Source of the DNA: Actinomycetes bacterium
GTDB lineage: Bacteria; Actinomycetota; Thermoleophilia; Solirubrobacterales; 70-9
Assembly: GCA_023434465.1 (NCBI GenBank)
Contig: JAEYSQ010000082.1
Location: forward strand, 1 to 64,000
Direction of reading: 5' to 3'
DNA length: 64,000 nt
In this document: in pieces, positions 8,496 through 17,094 of the stretch
How the letters are laid out: each line of letters opens with the position of its first letter
Numbering within the stretch: the first letter of the stretch is position 1
The notes under the pieces: model-generated
Told to the model about the DNA's origin: nothing
Database searches by the model: none
Seen by the model: only the letters and a program-made list of their open reading frames with translations
Translations under genes and position numbers: made by a program

Positions 8496-10010
8496 ATGGC
8501 GCTCGATTCGTTCATCCCCGCCTGGTTGCGGAACCGGCCCCGGGACCCGGCGGTCAAGGGCGGAGTGGACGCGCCTCGTGCCGGTACCGACGACATCCGC
8601 AGAAACGGGACCGAGGCCGGAGAGCATGCGCCCGAGCCGGCACCGGATCTCGACTCACCTCCGCCCCGAGAGAATCAGCTCTCGGCCGAAGCCGAGCTGC
8701 GGGCCAGGCGGGAAGAGATCGTTCGCATGGAGGAGCGGGCTCTTCGGGACTTGGAATCGGCGCGTACCCGGCTTCGGGAAGCCGACCGGCGCTCTGAACT
8801 GGCAGAAGAGCGTGAACGCCGGCTCGATCAGGTTGAGGACGAACTCCGGCAGGCCCGGGAGCGGCAGCTGGCCGAACTGGAGACGGTGTCAGGACTGACC
8901 CGGGCTCAGGCCAGGCAGGCGCTGGTCAAGGAGGTGGAGGAAGAAGCCTCACGCCAGGCCGGACTTACCGTGAAGCGAATCGAGGAAGAAGCAAGGCTCG
9001 ATGCCGAGCGGCGGGCCCGGGGGATTCTCGCCGTCGCGATGCAGCGGCTTGCCTCGAGCCAGTCGATCGAGTCGAACACCTACACGCTCCACCTGCCAAA
9101 CGAGGACATGAAGGGTCGGATCATCGGTAAGGACGGACGGAACATTCGGGCTCTGGAGAACCTGACCGGGGTCGACATCATCATCGACGAGACCCCCGAG
9201 ACGGTCGTAATCTCCAGCTTCGATGGCGTCCGCCGCGAAATTGGAAGGTTGACGCTCGAGAAACTGATCGAGGACGGGCGGATTCACCCCGCCTCCTGTG
9301 AGGCAGCATTCGAGGAGGCCTCGGCGAAGGTCGATGACGTGATGATCGAATCTGCGGAGTCGGCTCTCCTGGACGCCAGGGTGACCGGTCTTCATCCCGA
9401 ACTTGTCCGGCTGCTCGGCCGGCTCAGGTTTCGCACCAGCTACAGCCAGAACGTCCTCGCGCACCTGGTCGAGTGCTCGAACCTGGCCGCCCTTATGGCG
9501 GCGGAGCTGGGAGCGTCGGTCGAAGTTGCGCGGCGGGCGGCGTTGCTTCATGACATCGGCAAGGCGGTCAGTCACGAGGTCGAAGGTACGCACGCCGCGG
9601 TAGGCGCTCGGCTCGCCCGACGTTACGACGAGGTCGATGCGATCACCCACGCAATCGAGGCCCACCACAACGAGATCGAACCGGTCACGGTAGAGGCGGT
9701 GATCGTGCAGGCCGCCGACGCACTTTCGGGCGCCAGGCCCGGCGCCCGCGGGGATTCGCTCGAGCAGTACGTGACCCGGCTCGGTGACCTCGAAGAAATT
9801 GCGATGCGGCAGACCGGCGTGAAAAAGGTGTTCGCGATGCAGGCCGGTCGGGAGATTCGGGTGATGGTCGACCCCGGGCAGGTCGACGACGAAGCGACGG
9901 CTCTCATCTCGCATGAGATCGCAGCGGCGATAGAGCGCGAAATGGAGTACCCGGGCCAGGTCAAGATCACCGTGATTCGCGAACTCCGCGCGACCCGAAT
10001 CGCCAGATAG
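8496..10010 (+). CDS. rny: Ribonuclease Y, without membrane anchor
   Basis: Endoribonuclease that starts bulk mRNA decay, 504 aa. A charged coiled coil (about 60-185) leads into the KH domain (about 195-250, with GRIIGKDGRNIRALE) and the HD hydrolase domain with catalytic HD at H352-D353 (LLHDIGKA) and EAHHNEIE. Family members usually start with a transmembrane helix; here residues 1-60 are polar and proline-rich (EPAPDLDSPPP) with none. The ATG at 8496 follows GGTGGAGG. A far-upstream in-frame start would lie in recX in another frame and adds no hydrophobic helix. A two-helix membrane protein follows. Confidence 0.93.
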   Translation: MALDSFIPAWLRNRPRDPAVKGGVDAPRAGTDDIRRNGTEAGEHAPEPAPDLDSPPPRENQLSAEAELRARREEIVRMEERALRDLESARTRLREADRRSELAEERERRLDQVEDELRQARERQLAELETVSGLTRAQARQALVKEVEEEASRQAGLTVKRIEEEARLDAERRARGILAVAMQRLASSQSIESNTYTLHLPNEDMKGRIIGKDGRNIRALENLTGVDIIIDETPETVVISSFDGVRREIGRLTLEKLIEDGRIHPASCEAAFEEASAKVDDVMIESAESALLDARVTGLHPELVRLLGRLRFRTSYSQNVLAHLVECSNLAALMAAELGASVEVARRAALLHDIGKAVSHEVEGTHAAVGARLARRYDEVDAITHAIEAHHNEIEPVTVEAVIVQAADALSGARPGARGDSLEQYVTRLGDLEEIAMRQTGVKKVFAMQAGREIRVMVDPGQVDDEATALISHEIAAAIEREMEYPGQVKITVIRELRATRIAR

Positions 10011-10061
10011 GCAACCCCGAGGCTGACTCTCGCTGGCCCGCCCGTCAGCCGCGGAAATCAG

Positions 10062-10067
10062 TAGGAT
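10062..10067 (+). promoter_or_regulatory. -10 box TAGGAT, small membrane protein
   Basis: TAGGAT ends 8 nt before the ATG at 10076. Confidence 0.45.
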
Positions 10068-10075
10068 TCGCGCCG

Positions 10076-10354
10076 ATGGACATCAAGACCGTTTTCCTGA
10101 TCTTCGGCATCAGCCTCGCCTGTTACGCATTGATCATCAGCTTCGTCGGGTTGCGCGTAAAGAGCTTCCCGAGCAAGGGCGCGCTGATCGGATCCATCCT
10201 TGTCGCCGTATTCCTGGTCGGTGGGACCGCCACTTTCGCAGTCAAGCTTTCGATCGAAGAGGCCCACGAGCGCGAAGAGGGTCACGAGGCATCCGGCGAA
10301 GAGGAAACCGAAGCCGCCGGCATCCGAATCATCCAGCCGGCCAACGCCGCCTGA
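10076..10354 (+). CDS. Small two-helix membrane protein
   Basis: 92 aa, not assigned to a named family. TM1 is at about residues 5-26 (VFLIFGISLACYALIISFVG), followed by a short basic loop LRVKSFPSK, TM2 at about 37-58, and an acidic tail rich in Glu (EEAHEREEGHEASGEEE). The tail is probably cytoplasmic if both termini face inside. It lies 65 nt after rny with its own -10 box, so co-regulation with rny is only a guess. Partnership with the unanchored RNase Y is a hypothesis drawn from position alone. Confidence 0.75.
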   Translation: MDIKTVFLIFGISLACYALIISFVGLRVKSFPSKGALIGSILVAVFLVGGTATFAVKLSIEEAHEREEGHEASGEEETEAAGIRIIQPANAA

Positions 10355-10388
10355 CCTCCAGCACGTCGGGCGGGCTGCCGACTAGCTG

Positions 10389-10394
10389 TAATCT
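10389..10394 (+). promoter_or_regulatory. -10 box TAATCT, miaB operon
   Basis: TAATCT ends 9 nt before the miaB ATG; the leader would be at most a few nucleotides. Confidence 0.4.
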
Positions 10395-10403
10395 CGTTCG
10401 GCG

Positions 10404-11726
10404 ATGAAGAAGTTTCACGTCACCACCTTCGGGTGTCAGATGAACGAGCACGACTCGGAGCGGATGAAGGGGATGCTCACCTCGCTCGGCTACGCGGAAT
10501 CAGCGGAGCGCGAGGGAGCGGACCTGATCCTCTTCAACACCTGCTCGATCCGGGAGAACGCGGACAATCGGTTCATCTCCCATCTGGGCGAGGCGAAACG
10601 GCTGAAGAGGGAAGATCCCGAGCGCATCGTCGGAGTCGGCGGCTGCTGGGCACAGTCGGTCAAGGATGAGGTATTCCGACGCTTTCCGTTCGTCGACGTC
10701 GCCTTCGGTCCGGGGCAGATTCACAAGCTGGCCGAGTTCCTCAATTCCGACCAGCTGACCGCCCAGGGCTTCTTCGAGTTCGAGGATTTCGCCGGGCACC
10801 TTCCGGCTCACCGGGCCCGTCAGTTCCAGGGCTGGCTGCAGATCTCCCAGGGCTGCAACTGCGTCTGCTCGTACTGCATCGTGCCTTCGACAAGGGGCCG
10901 GGAGCAGAGCCGCGCCCCCCGGGAACTGTTGCTGGAAGCGGAGCGGCTAGCGGCCGACGGGGTACGCGAGCTCACCCTGCTGGGTCAGAACGTCAACTCC
11001 TACGGCCGGGACCTGCCCCGGGAGAGCCGGATCCGCTTTTCCGAGCTGCTGGCCCTGATCGACGGGGTGGAAGGGATTGACAGGGTCCGTTACACGAGTC
11101 CACACCCCAAGGACATGCGGGAGGACGTGATCGAGGCTCACGCGACGCTGCCGACCCTCTGTGAGCACATCCACCTGCCGCTCCAGTCCGGATCGAGTCC
11201 GATCCTCAAGAAGATGCGGCGGACCTACACACGAGAGCGCTACATGGACCGGGTCGAGATGATCCGTGAAAGGGTCCCTGACTGCGCGATCACCACCGAT
11301 ATCATCGTCGGATTCCCCGGCGAGACCGAGGCTGATTTCGAGCAGACCCTCGAAGTGGTCGAAGAGGTCGGTTACGACGGCGCCTTCACCTTTGTCTATT
11401 CCCCGCGGCGTGGCACCCTGGCCGCGGAGATGGACGACCAGGTCGAGCATCCGGTCAAGGTCGAGCGCATGGAGCGTCTGGTCGAGGCGGTCCAGCGAAG
11501 GGCTCGGGAGCGCTCCCAGAGGTTTGTCGGCCGTAACATGGAAGTTCTGGTCGAGGGTCCGAGTCGCAACGACCCAACCCGGATCAGGGGCCGGATCCGA
11601 CACAACAAGGCAGTCAACTTCGAAGGCACGGCGACACCGGGCCAACTGGTCGAAGTGGAGATCGCTTCGGCCACCTCGCAGACCCTGACCGGTAGCGAGC
11701 GACTGCTCAGCGGCATCGGCGTCTGA
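10404..11726 (+). CDS. miaB: tRNA-2-methylthio-N6-isopentenyladenosine synthase
   Basis: Radical-SAM methylthiotransferase that adds the 2-methylthio group to i6A37 of tRNAs, 440 aa. The N-terminal UPF0004 domain carries cluster ligands C11, C47 and C81. The radical-SAM CX3CX2C motif is C151/C155/C158. A TRAM domain occupies the last 65 residues. miaA, which makes its substrate base, starts 3 nt downstream, so both steps of ms2i6A37 formation are in one operon. Secure. Confidence 0.96.
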   Translation: MKKFHVTTFGCQMNEHDSERMKGMLTSLGYAESAEREGADLILFNTCSIRENADNRFISHLGEAKRLKREDPERIVGVGGCWAQSVKDEVFRRFPFVDVAFGPGQIHKLAEFLNSDQLTAQGFFEFEDFAGHLPAHRARQFQGWLQISQGCNCVCSYCIVPSTRGREQSRAPRELLLEAERLAADGVRELTLLGQNVNSYGRDLPRESRIRFSELLALIDGVEGIDRVRYTSPHPKDMREDVIEAHATLPTLCEHIHLPLQSGSSPILKKMRRTYTRERYMDRVEMIRERVPDCAITTDIIVGFPGETEADFEQTLEVVEEVGYDGAFTFVYSPRRGTLAAEMDDQVEHPVKVERMERLVEAVQRRARERSQRFVGRNMEVLVEGPSRNDPTRIRGRIRHNKAVNFEGTATPGQLVEVEIASATSQTLTGSERLLSGIGV

Positions 11727-11729
11727 ACC

Positions 11730-12674
11730 ATGTCCGATCTGCGACCGGGGGCCGACCAGCCACCGGTGATCGCGATCTTCGGCCCGACCGGGATCGGCAA
11801 GACCGGCGTGGCGATCGAACTGGCCCGGCTCCTGCGGGAGCGGGGGGAGAACCCGGTAGCGATCAATTGCGACTCGATCCAGGTCTACGAGGGGCTTGAG
11901 GTGATCAGCGGTGCCGCTTCCCCCGAAGAGCGGCAGCTGCTCGAGCACCGGCTGCTTTCGTTCGTCCCGGTCGATCAGGAGTTCAGCGCCGGAAGATTCG
12001 GTAACGCGGCCCGGGCGGAAATCGACCGGGCTTGCGAGGCCGGACGCCGGCCGATCCTGGTCGGTGGTACCGGTCTCTACCTGCGAGCGGCCTTGTCGGA
12101 CCTCGAGATGCGTCCCCCGGTCGACCCTGAACTGCGACAGGAAGTTGAAGTCGAACTCGAAAACCGCGGCCCGCAGGCGCTCCACGCCGAGCTTCCCCCG
12201 GATCTCGCCAAGGCGGTGCACCCAAACGACCGCAAACGGATTGCCCGCCTGACCGAACTGATCCGCTCCGGTTCCGATCCACACCCGGACCACCAGGGAG
12301 GGGGGGAGCTTTGGACCTCGGCCCTTCGCCGCCCGACCCTGATCGTCGGCCTGGCCGAAGAGGACGAGCCGCTGGTCGCGAAGATCAGGCTGCGGGTAAG
12401 CCGGATGGAAAGGGCGGGTGCAGCAGACGAAGCGGAAAGAGCCCGGGAACTTGGTGCTGTAAGGACGGTCCGGGCGGCAATCGGGTTCGACGAGTTCGGG
12501 CAGGGTGATCTCGATCGAATCGTGCTCCAGCACCGGCGATACGGCCGGCGCCAGATGACCTGGATGCGAAAGATCGAGGGCATCACGGTCATCGACCGGA
12601 CCGGACTCGGCGACACCGAAGTGGCCTCGCGGATCCTTGAACTCGCCGAACAGGTACCTTCCCGGGTCGCATGA
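11730..12674 (+). CDS. miaA: tRNA dimethylallyltransferase
   Basis: Transfers the dimethylallyl group to A37 of tRNAs reading UNN codons, 314 aa. P-loop GPTGIGKT starts at residue 18. Other family motifs are NCDSIQVYEGLEVISG, a DQEFSAGRF equivalent of the usual swapped substrate loop, VGGTGLYLRA, and AIGFDEF followed by RRYGRRQMTWMRK at the C-terminus. It sits between miaB (3-nt gap) and dapF (ATGA overlap). Length and motifs are normal. Confidence 0.95.
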   Translation: MSDLRPGADQPPVIAIFGPTGIGKTGVAIELARLLRERGENPVAINCDSIQVYEGLEVISGAASPEERQLLEHRLLSFVPVDQEFSAGRFGNAARAEIDRACEAGRRPILVGGTGLYLRAALSDLEMRPPVDPELRQEVEVELENRGPQALHAELPPDLAKAVHPNDRKRIARLTELIRSGSDPHPDHQGGGELWTSALRRPTLIVGLAEEDEPLVAKIRLRVSRMERAGAADEAERARELGAVRTVRAAIGFDEFGQGDLDRIVLQHRRYGRRQMTWMRKIEGITVIDRTGLGDTEVASRILELAEQVPSRVA

Positions 12675-13513
12675 AATTCGAGAAATGGCAAGCACTCGGC
12701 AACGACTACGTGATCTTCGAAGCCGCGGATCTACCCTGGGAGACGACCGAGGCGCGCATCCAGCGAATTTGCGACCCACACTTCGGAATCGGTTCCGACG
12801 GGGTTCTCCTGATCTCGGAGTCCAACGATCCGTCGATCGTCGCCGAACTCCGGATCTTCAACCCGGACGGGTCCGAGGCGGAGTTATCCGGCAACGGTGC
12901 CAGAGAGGCGATCCTCTACCTGAGGCGCCACGGCTGGACCGATGCCGACACCTTCACGATCATGACCGTCTCCGGTCCGATCACCCCGACCATCACCTCT
13001 GATCGCACCTGTTCGGTCGAGATGGGCCGGGCCTCGACCGAGTCCAAGGACTATCCCGACGGCTCGCCTGACGGTCGCGGCACGCTTGCTTTGGGCGACC
13101 GGGACTGGAAGTTCCAACATGTTTCGATCGGCAATCCCCAATGCGCGATCGAAGTCGGTGCCGATCTGGAAGAACTCGATCTGGACCGGATCGGACCGGG
13201 AATCGAGCACAACGGGATTTTCCCCAACCGCACCAACGTTTCGTTCTACCGGGCTTCCGGTTCAAGGGTCAGGGCGCGGATATTCGAGCGCGGAGTCGGT
13301 GAGACCCTTTCCTCAGGCACCGGAGCGTCGGGGGCAGCGGTAGCCGCTTTCATCGCCGGCGCACCGAGTCCGATCACGGTAGAGCTTGATGGCGGGGAGC
13401 TTCAGGTCGAGATCAGTGAGGATCTCGACGTGACGCTCACCGGTTGGGCTGAGCCAATCTTCGCGGGGGAGCTTTCGCCTGAGATGATTGCCGCAGTAGC
13501 AGACCTGGGTTGA
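12671..13513 (+). CDS. dapF: Diaminopimelate epimerase homologue, both catalytic Cys replaced by Ser
   Basis: 280-aa member of the DapF fold with the duplicated beta-barrel layout (GNDYVIFE; GIGSDGVLL; FNPDGSEAELSGNG; NPQCAIEV; FPNRTNVSF; FERGVGETLSSGTG). DapF interconverts LL- and meso-diaminopimelate with two catalytic cysteines, one in a CGNG motif and one in ACGTGA. Here these positions are S73 (SGNG) and S215 (SSGTGAS). It overlaps miaA by 4 nt and precedes dapL, so the pathway context is correct. Whether it is still an epimerase, uses serine, or has another role is open; the gene symbol reflects homology only. Confidence 0.8.
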   Translation: MKFEKWQALGNDYVIFEAADLPWETTEARIQRICDPHFGIGSDGVLLISESNDPSIVAELRIFNPDGSEAELSGNGAREAILYLRRHGWTDADTFTIMTVSGPITPTITSDRTCSVEMGRASTESKDYPDGSPDGRGTLALGDRDWKFQHVSIGNPQCAIEVGADLEELDLDRIGPGIEHNGIFPNRTNVSFYRASGSRVRARIFERGVGETLSSGTGASGAAVAAFIAGAPSPITVELDGGELQVEISEDLDVTLTGWAEPIFAGELSPEMIAAVADLG

Positions 13514-13554
13514 ACCCCGGGCACTGGAACCATCGATCCGATCAAGGAGAAACC

Positions 13555-14724
13555 GTGGCGCTGACCGATCCATCGAGGCGACTTCAGGCGATGCCGCCTT
13601 ACATGTTCGCCGAACTCGAAAAGAAGATCGCGGACAAACGGGCGGCCGGGATCGACGTGATCAGCCTGGGGATCGGTGATCCGGACCACGCGACCTACCC
13701 GCATGTGGTCAGGGCGATGCAGGAAGCGGTTGCTGACCGCGCGAACCAGAACTATCCGAGCAACCGTGGCCGCGAGGAATTTCGCCGGTCCTTCGCCGAC
13801 TTCTACCGGGACCGGTTCGGAGTCGAGATCGATCCCGAAGCGGAAGTGATACCCGCGATCGGTGCCAAGGAGTGCATCTACAACCTCTGCTTTGCTTTCC
13901 TCGACCCGGGTGATGTCGCGCTGGCTTCCGACCCCGGATATCCCGTCTACACCGGCGGTCCGATCCTGGCCGGAGCCGAAGCCGTGCTCCTTCCGCTGAA
14001 GGAGAAGCTTGGTTTTGCCCCGGACCTCGACGCGATCGACGCCCAGACCGCAGAGCGAGCCCGGCTTCTCTTCCTCAATTACCCGAACAATCCCTCCGGC
14101 GCGATCGTGCCCGAGGGGTTTTTCGAGAAGGTTGTCGATTTCGCTCGCGAGAACGAGATCCTCGTAGTCCATGACAACGCCTATTCGGAAACCACCTACG
14201 ACGGTTACGTTGCTCCGAGCTTTCTTGCCACTCCCGGTGCGAAGGAAGTCGGAGTCGAGGTCTTCTCGCTTTCCAAGGGCTACAACATGACCGGCTGGCG
14301 GGTCGGGGCGATCCTCGGCAACGCTGACGCGATCGCGACCTACTGGCGGTTGAAGACGAATGTCGATTCAGGGCTCTTCGAAGCGATCCAGATCGCCGCT
14401 GCGGCCGCTCTCGACGGTCCGTCCACCGCGCTCGACGAAATGAACGCGATCTACGCCCGCCGTCGTGACCTCACGGTCGACACGCTGCGGGCGATCGGCG
14501 TCGACGTGAAGAGTCCGAAAGGCACGATCTACGTCTGGGCCCCGGTACCGGACGGATACACCTCGACCAGCTTCTGCGAGAAGGTTCTGGAAGAGGCTGC
14601 GGTAGTGATCTCACCGGGGTCGATGTACGGCCGAAGCGGAGAAGGCTACTTCCGGATCTCCCTCACGACTCCAGACGAGCGCCTGACCGAAGCACTCGAA
14701 CGGATGAGGGAACACCTCGCCTAG
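13555..14724 (+). CDS. dapL: LL-diaminopimelate aminotransferase
   Basis: Fold-type I PLP aminotransferase, 389 aa, of the DapL type that converts tetrahydrodipicolinate to LL-DAP in one step. Visible features are the N-terminal PPYMFAELEKKI, LGIGDPDHATYPHV, AKECIYNLCFAFLDPGD, NYPNNPSGA, the Schiff-base lysine in SLSKGYNMTGWRVG and a C-terminal FRISLTTPDERL. GTG 13555 is chosen because AAGGAGAAACC precedes it closely; an in-frame start at 13510 overlaps dapF by 4 nt but has no ribosome site. Other class-I aminotransferases are close relatives, but the dapF neighbour supports DapL. Confidence 0.88.
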   Translation: MALTDPSRRLQAMPPYMFAELEKKIADKRAAGIDVISLGIGDPDHATYPHVVRAMQEAVADRANQNYPSNRGREEFRRSFADFYRDRFGVEIDPEAEVIPAIGAKECIYNLCFAFLDPGDVALASDPGYPVYTGGPILAGAEAVLLPLKEKLGFAPDLDAIDAQTAERARLLFLNYPNNPSGAIVPEGFFEKVVDFARENEILVVHDNAYSETTYDGYVAPSFLATPGAKEVGVEVFSLSKGYNMTGWRVGAILGNADAIATYWRLKTNVDSGLFEAIQIAAAAALDGPSTALDEMNAIYARRRDLTVDTLRAIGVDVKSPKGTIYVWAPVPDGYTSTSFCEKVLEEAAVVISPGSMYGRSGEGYFRISLTTPDERLTEALERMREHLA

Positions 14725-15719
14725 AGGCGTCCTTCGGCCTCGAGGGTCTGGCGGAGACCGGTCTTCACGTCGCGGGGATGCCAGCCGAGTTCGGTCCGCG
14801 CCTTCGAGGCGTCAGCCCAGAAAGTGACACCGTCGGCTGAGCTGATTAGTTCCGCCAGGTTCGGTGGCTGGTCCATGATCTTTCCGACCAGCGGTCCAAT
14901 CGGCCTGAGGGCCTTGAGGAAGACGGTCGGCATTTTCCTCTTCGGCACCCTCTTGCCGGTGATCTCGCCGACCGTTTCGAGGGCCTGGCGCATCGTGAAG
15001 TTGCCGGCGTTGAGGATGTAGCTCTCTCCGACCTCGCCCTTGTCGAGCGCGAGCGCGATGCCAGCTGCAATGTCCTCGACGTGGGTCAGACCGGTACCGA
15101 ACTCGGGGAACGGCATCAACGGCAGCTTGCCGTCAAGGAACTGGTGGATGGTCGAGCCAAGTTCGGAGTGGTCTTCCGGTCCGTAGACGCCGCCGGGCTG
15201 GACGATCACACAGGGCAGGTTGCGCGTCTTGATCAGGTTGAGCGCGATCTGATGCGCCTCATACTTCGTTTCCTCATAAACCGAGGTGAACTGGAGTCCG
15301 TCCGATCCGTCGAGGTCGGGGCGACGGAAGTCCTCACTCGCCACCTGTTGCTGGGTATTGCCGAAGACAGCGCAGGTCGAGACGTAAAGCACCCGGGGGA
15401 TACCGGCCTCGAGAGCGGCTTCCAGCGTGTTCGCAGTTCCTTCGACATTCGCCTTGCGCAGCACCGGGGCCCGTTCCTTCGGGATCCCGACCTCATAGAG
15501 AGCGGCGTTGTGAAGCAGCGCGTCGTGTCCGTCCATCTGTTCGGCCAGTCGTGGCCGGGACGACAGGTCACCATCCACCAGCTCGCAGCCGAGGGTCTCG
15601 AGGCCCGTTGCCTTCGAGCGGTCCCGGACCAGACACGTCACCTGATGACCCTGCTCCACGAGGTGTCTGGCGGTCGCTCCGCCGATGAATCCGGTCGCTC
15701 CCGTCATGAAAATCTTCAT
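14721..15719 (-). CDS. NAD(P)-dependent epimerase/dehydratase (extended SDR)
   Basis: 332 aa, extended short-chain dehydrogenase fold like dihydroflavonol-4-reductase or NAD-dependent epimerases. It has the Rossmann motif TGATGFIGGA at residues 6-15, a Ser/Thr in STCAVFG, and the catalytic YEETK (YxxxK). Substrate unknown; sugar nucleotides, hopanoid or steroid-like alcohols are all possible. It converges on dapL with a 4-nt overlap of the stop regions. TACGCT lies 7 nt before the ATG. No ribosome site is present, fitting a leaderless message. Confidence 0.88.
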   Translation of the reverse strand: MKIFMTGATGFIGGATARHLVEQGHQVTCLVRDRSKATGLETLGCELVDGDLSSRPRLAEQMDGHDALLHNAALYEVGIPKERAPVLRKANVEGTANTLEAALEAGIPRVLYVSTCAVFGNTQQQVASEDFRRPDLDGSDGLQFTSVYEETKYEAHQIALNLIKTRNLPCVIVQPGGVYGPEDHSELGSTIHQFLDGKLPLMPFPEFGTGLTHVEDIAAGIALALDKGEVGESYILNAGNFTMRQALETVGEITGKRVPKRKMPTVFLKALRPIGPLVGKIMDQPPNLAELISSADGVTFWADASKARTELGWHPRDVKTGLRQTLEAEGRL

Positions 15720-15726
15720 GGAGGGG

Positions 15727-15732
15727 AGCGTA
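15727..15732 (-). promoter_or_regulatory. -10 box TACGCT, SDR gene
   Basis: TACGCT ends 7 nt before the ATG at 15719 on the minus strand. Confidence 0.4.
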
Positions 15733-15750
15733 GCGCGCGGATGAGCTATC

Positions 15751-15756
15751 TAGGAT
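15751..15756 (+). promoter_or_regulatory. -10 box TAGGAT, hflX
   Basis: TAGGAT ends 7 nt before GTG 15764. The in-frame ATG at 15755 overlaps the box, which argues against that start. Confidence 0.5.
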
Positions 15757-15763
15757 GCAGTCA

Positions 15764-17029
15764 GTGACCGAATCAGTTGACAACGCAGCCGCCCGCCGAG
15801 CCAAGCAGCGGGCCGTGATGATCGCGGTCGACACGACCGGCGACACGAGCGTGGACGAACTCGGCGAGCTGCTCCGGACCGCCGGCGTGGCCACGGTCGG
15901 GGAAATGATCCAGAGCCGCAGCGAACCCGACCCCGACCGTTACTTCGGCCGGGGGAAGCTCGAAGAGCTCAGGGAGGAGATCAAACGTACCGGCGCCAAC
16001 CTGGTTGCCTGCGACGACGAGTTGGCTCCACGCCAGGAGCGGAACCTGGAGGCGGCGCTCGAGGTCCCGGTGATCGACCGGACGGCGGTGATTCTCGACA
16101 TCTTCGCCGATCACGCCCACTCTGCTGAAGGCAAGCTTCAGGTCGAACTGGCCCAGCTCGAGTACAACCTGGCCCGGATGCGGGGGCTCTGGACCCACCT
16201 CGAACGACTCGGGGCAGGGATCGGCACGAGGGGACCGGGCGAATCCCAGATCGAAACCGACCGCCGGCTCGCCCGCGACCGGATCGCCGCGCTCCGACGG
16301 AGACTTCGTCACGTCGAGCAGAACCGCGGGGTCATGCGCAGCCGCCGGCAGGATTCCTCGCTGCCGCAGGTTGCGCTCGCCGGTTACACGAACGCCGGAA
16401 AGTCGACCCTGCTCAACGCCCTTACCGGGGCGGGAATCAGCGTCGCCGACCGGCTTTTCCACACGCTCGATCCGACCACCCGGGCCTTCGAATACGAAGG
16501 CCGCCGATACCTGATCACCGACACTGTCGGCTTCATCGAGAAGCTGCCACATCAGGTGGTCGAAGCGTTCAAGGCAACCCTGGAAGAAACGGTGCTGGCC
16601 GACCTGATTCTGCATGTGGTCGATTCATCCTCCGGCGAGGAACGAATGCGGGCCGAGATGGCCGCTGCCGATGAGGTCCTGACCGAGATCGGGGCCGGCG
16701 ACAAACCTCGCCTTCTGGTCTTGAACAAGATCGATCTGCTGGATCAGGATCAACGAGCGGAAGTCAGGATCGACCATCCCGATGCAGTGCCGGTCTCGGC
16801 AGTCACCGGTGAAGGACTGGAGAGTTTGCGGGCCGCGATGGAGCGCGCATTCGAACAGACGATGACCCCGGTCGAGCTGCTCGTTCCGTACTCGGAAGGG
16901 TCCCGGCTGCACGAGCTTCATGAAGTTGCCGGCAAGGTCGAACGTGAAGAAGGGCCCGAAGGCGTACTGGTGCGAACCCGCCTGCCAATCGGCGAGATGC
17001 ACCGCTTCGCCGACTTGGTTACCAGCTGA
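15764..17029 (+). CDS. hflX: GTPase HflX (ribosome-splitting)
   Basis: 421-aa ribosome-associated GTPase that splits stalled or heat-damaged 70S particles in studied species. The N-terminal HflX domain has DRYFGRGKLEEL, the FDDELAPRQ-like segment CDDELAPRQERNLE, VIDRTAVILDIFADHA and GPGESQIETDRR. The G domain has G1 GYTNAGKST, DTVGFIEKLPHQ (G3) and LNKIDLL (G4). GTG 15764 is used because of the -10 spacing; ATG 15755, three codons longer, is the alternative. Confidence 0.94.
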   Translation: MTESVDNAAARRAKQRAVMIAVDTTGDTSVDELGELLRTAGVATVGEMIQSRSEPDPDRYFGRGKLEELREEIKRTGANLVACDDELAPRQERNLEAALEVPVIDRTAVILDIFADHAHSAEGKLQVELAQLEYNLARMRGLWTHLERLGAGIGTRGPGESQIETDRRLARDRIAALRRRLRHVEQNRGVMRSRRQDSSLPQVALAGYTNAGKSTLLNALTGAGISVADRLFHTLDPTTRAFEYEGRRYLITDTVGFIEKLPHQVVEAFKATLEETVLADLILHVVDSSSGEERMRAEMAAADEVLTEIGAGDKPRLLVLNKIDLLDQDQRAEVRIDHPDAVPVSAVTGEGLESLRAAMERAFEQTMTPVELLVPYSEGSRLHELHEVAGKVEREEGPEGVLVRTRLPIGEMHRFADLVTS

Positions 17030-17080
17030 GCGCGCCAGGCCAGAATTCAGGCGCCCCTGCTTGCGGCCGCGGAGCGGCTG

Positions 17081-17086
17081 TAGAGT
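17081..17086 (+). promoter_or_regulatory. -10 box TAGAGT, dut
   Basis: TAGAGT ends 8 nt before the dut ATG at 17095. Confidence 0.45.
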
Positions 17087-17094
17087 CCGCTCCG

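Noticed and set aside
10947..12779. 610-aa open frame on the minus strand
   Set aside because: Antisense to miaB and miaA, a product of high GC; no recognisable domain or ribosome site.
15755..15763. hflX start at ATG 15755
   Set aside because: The ATG overlaps the -10 box TAGGAT; GTG 15764 is at leaderless distance.
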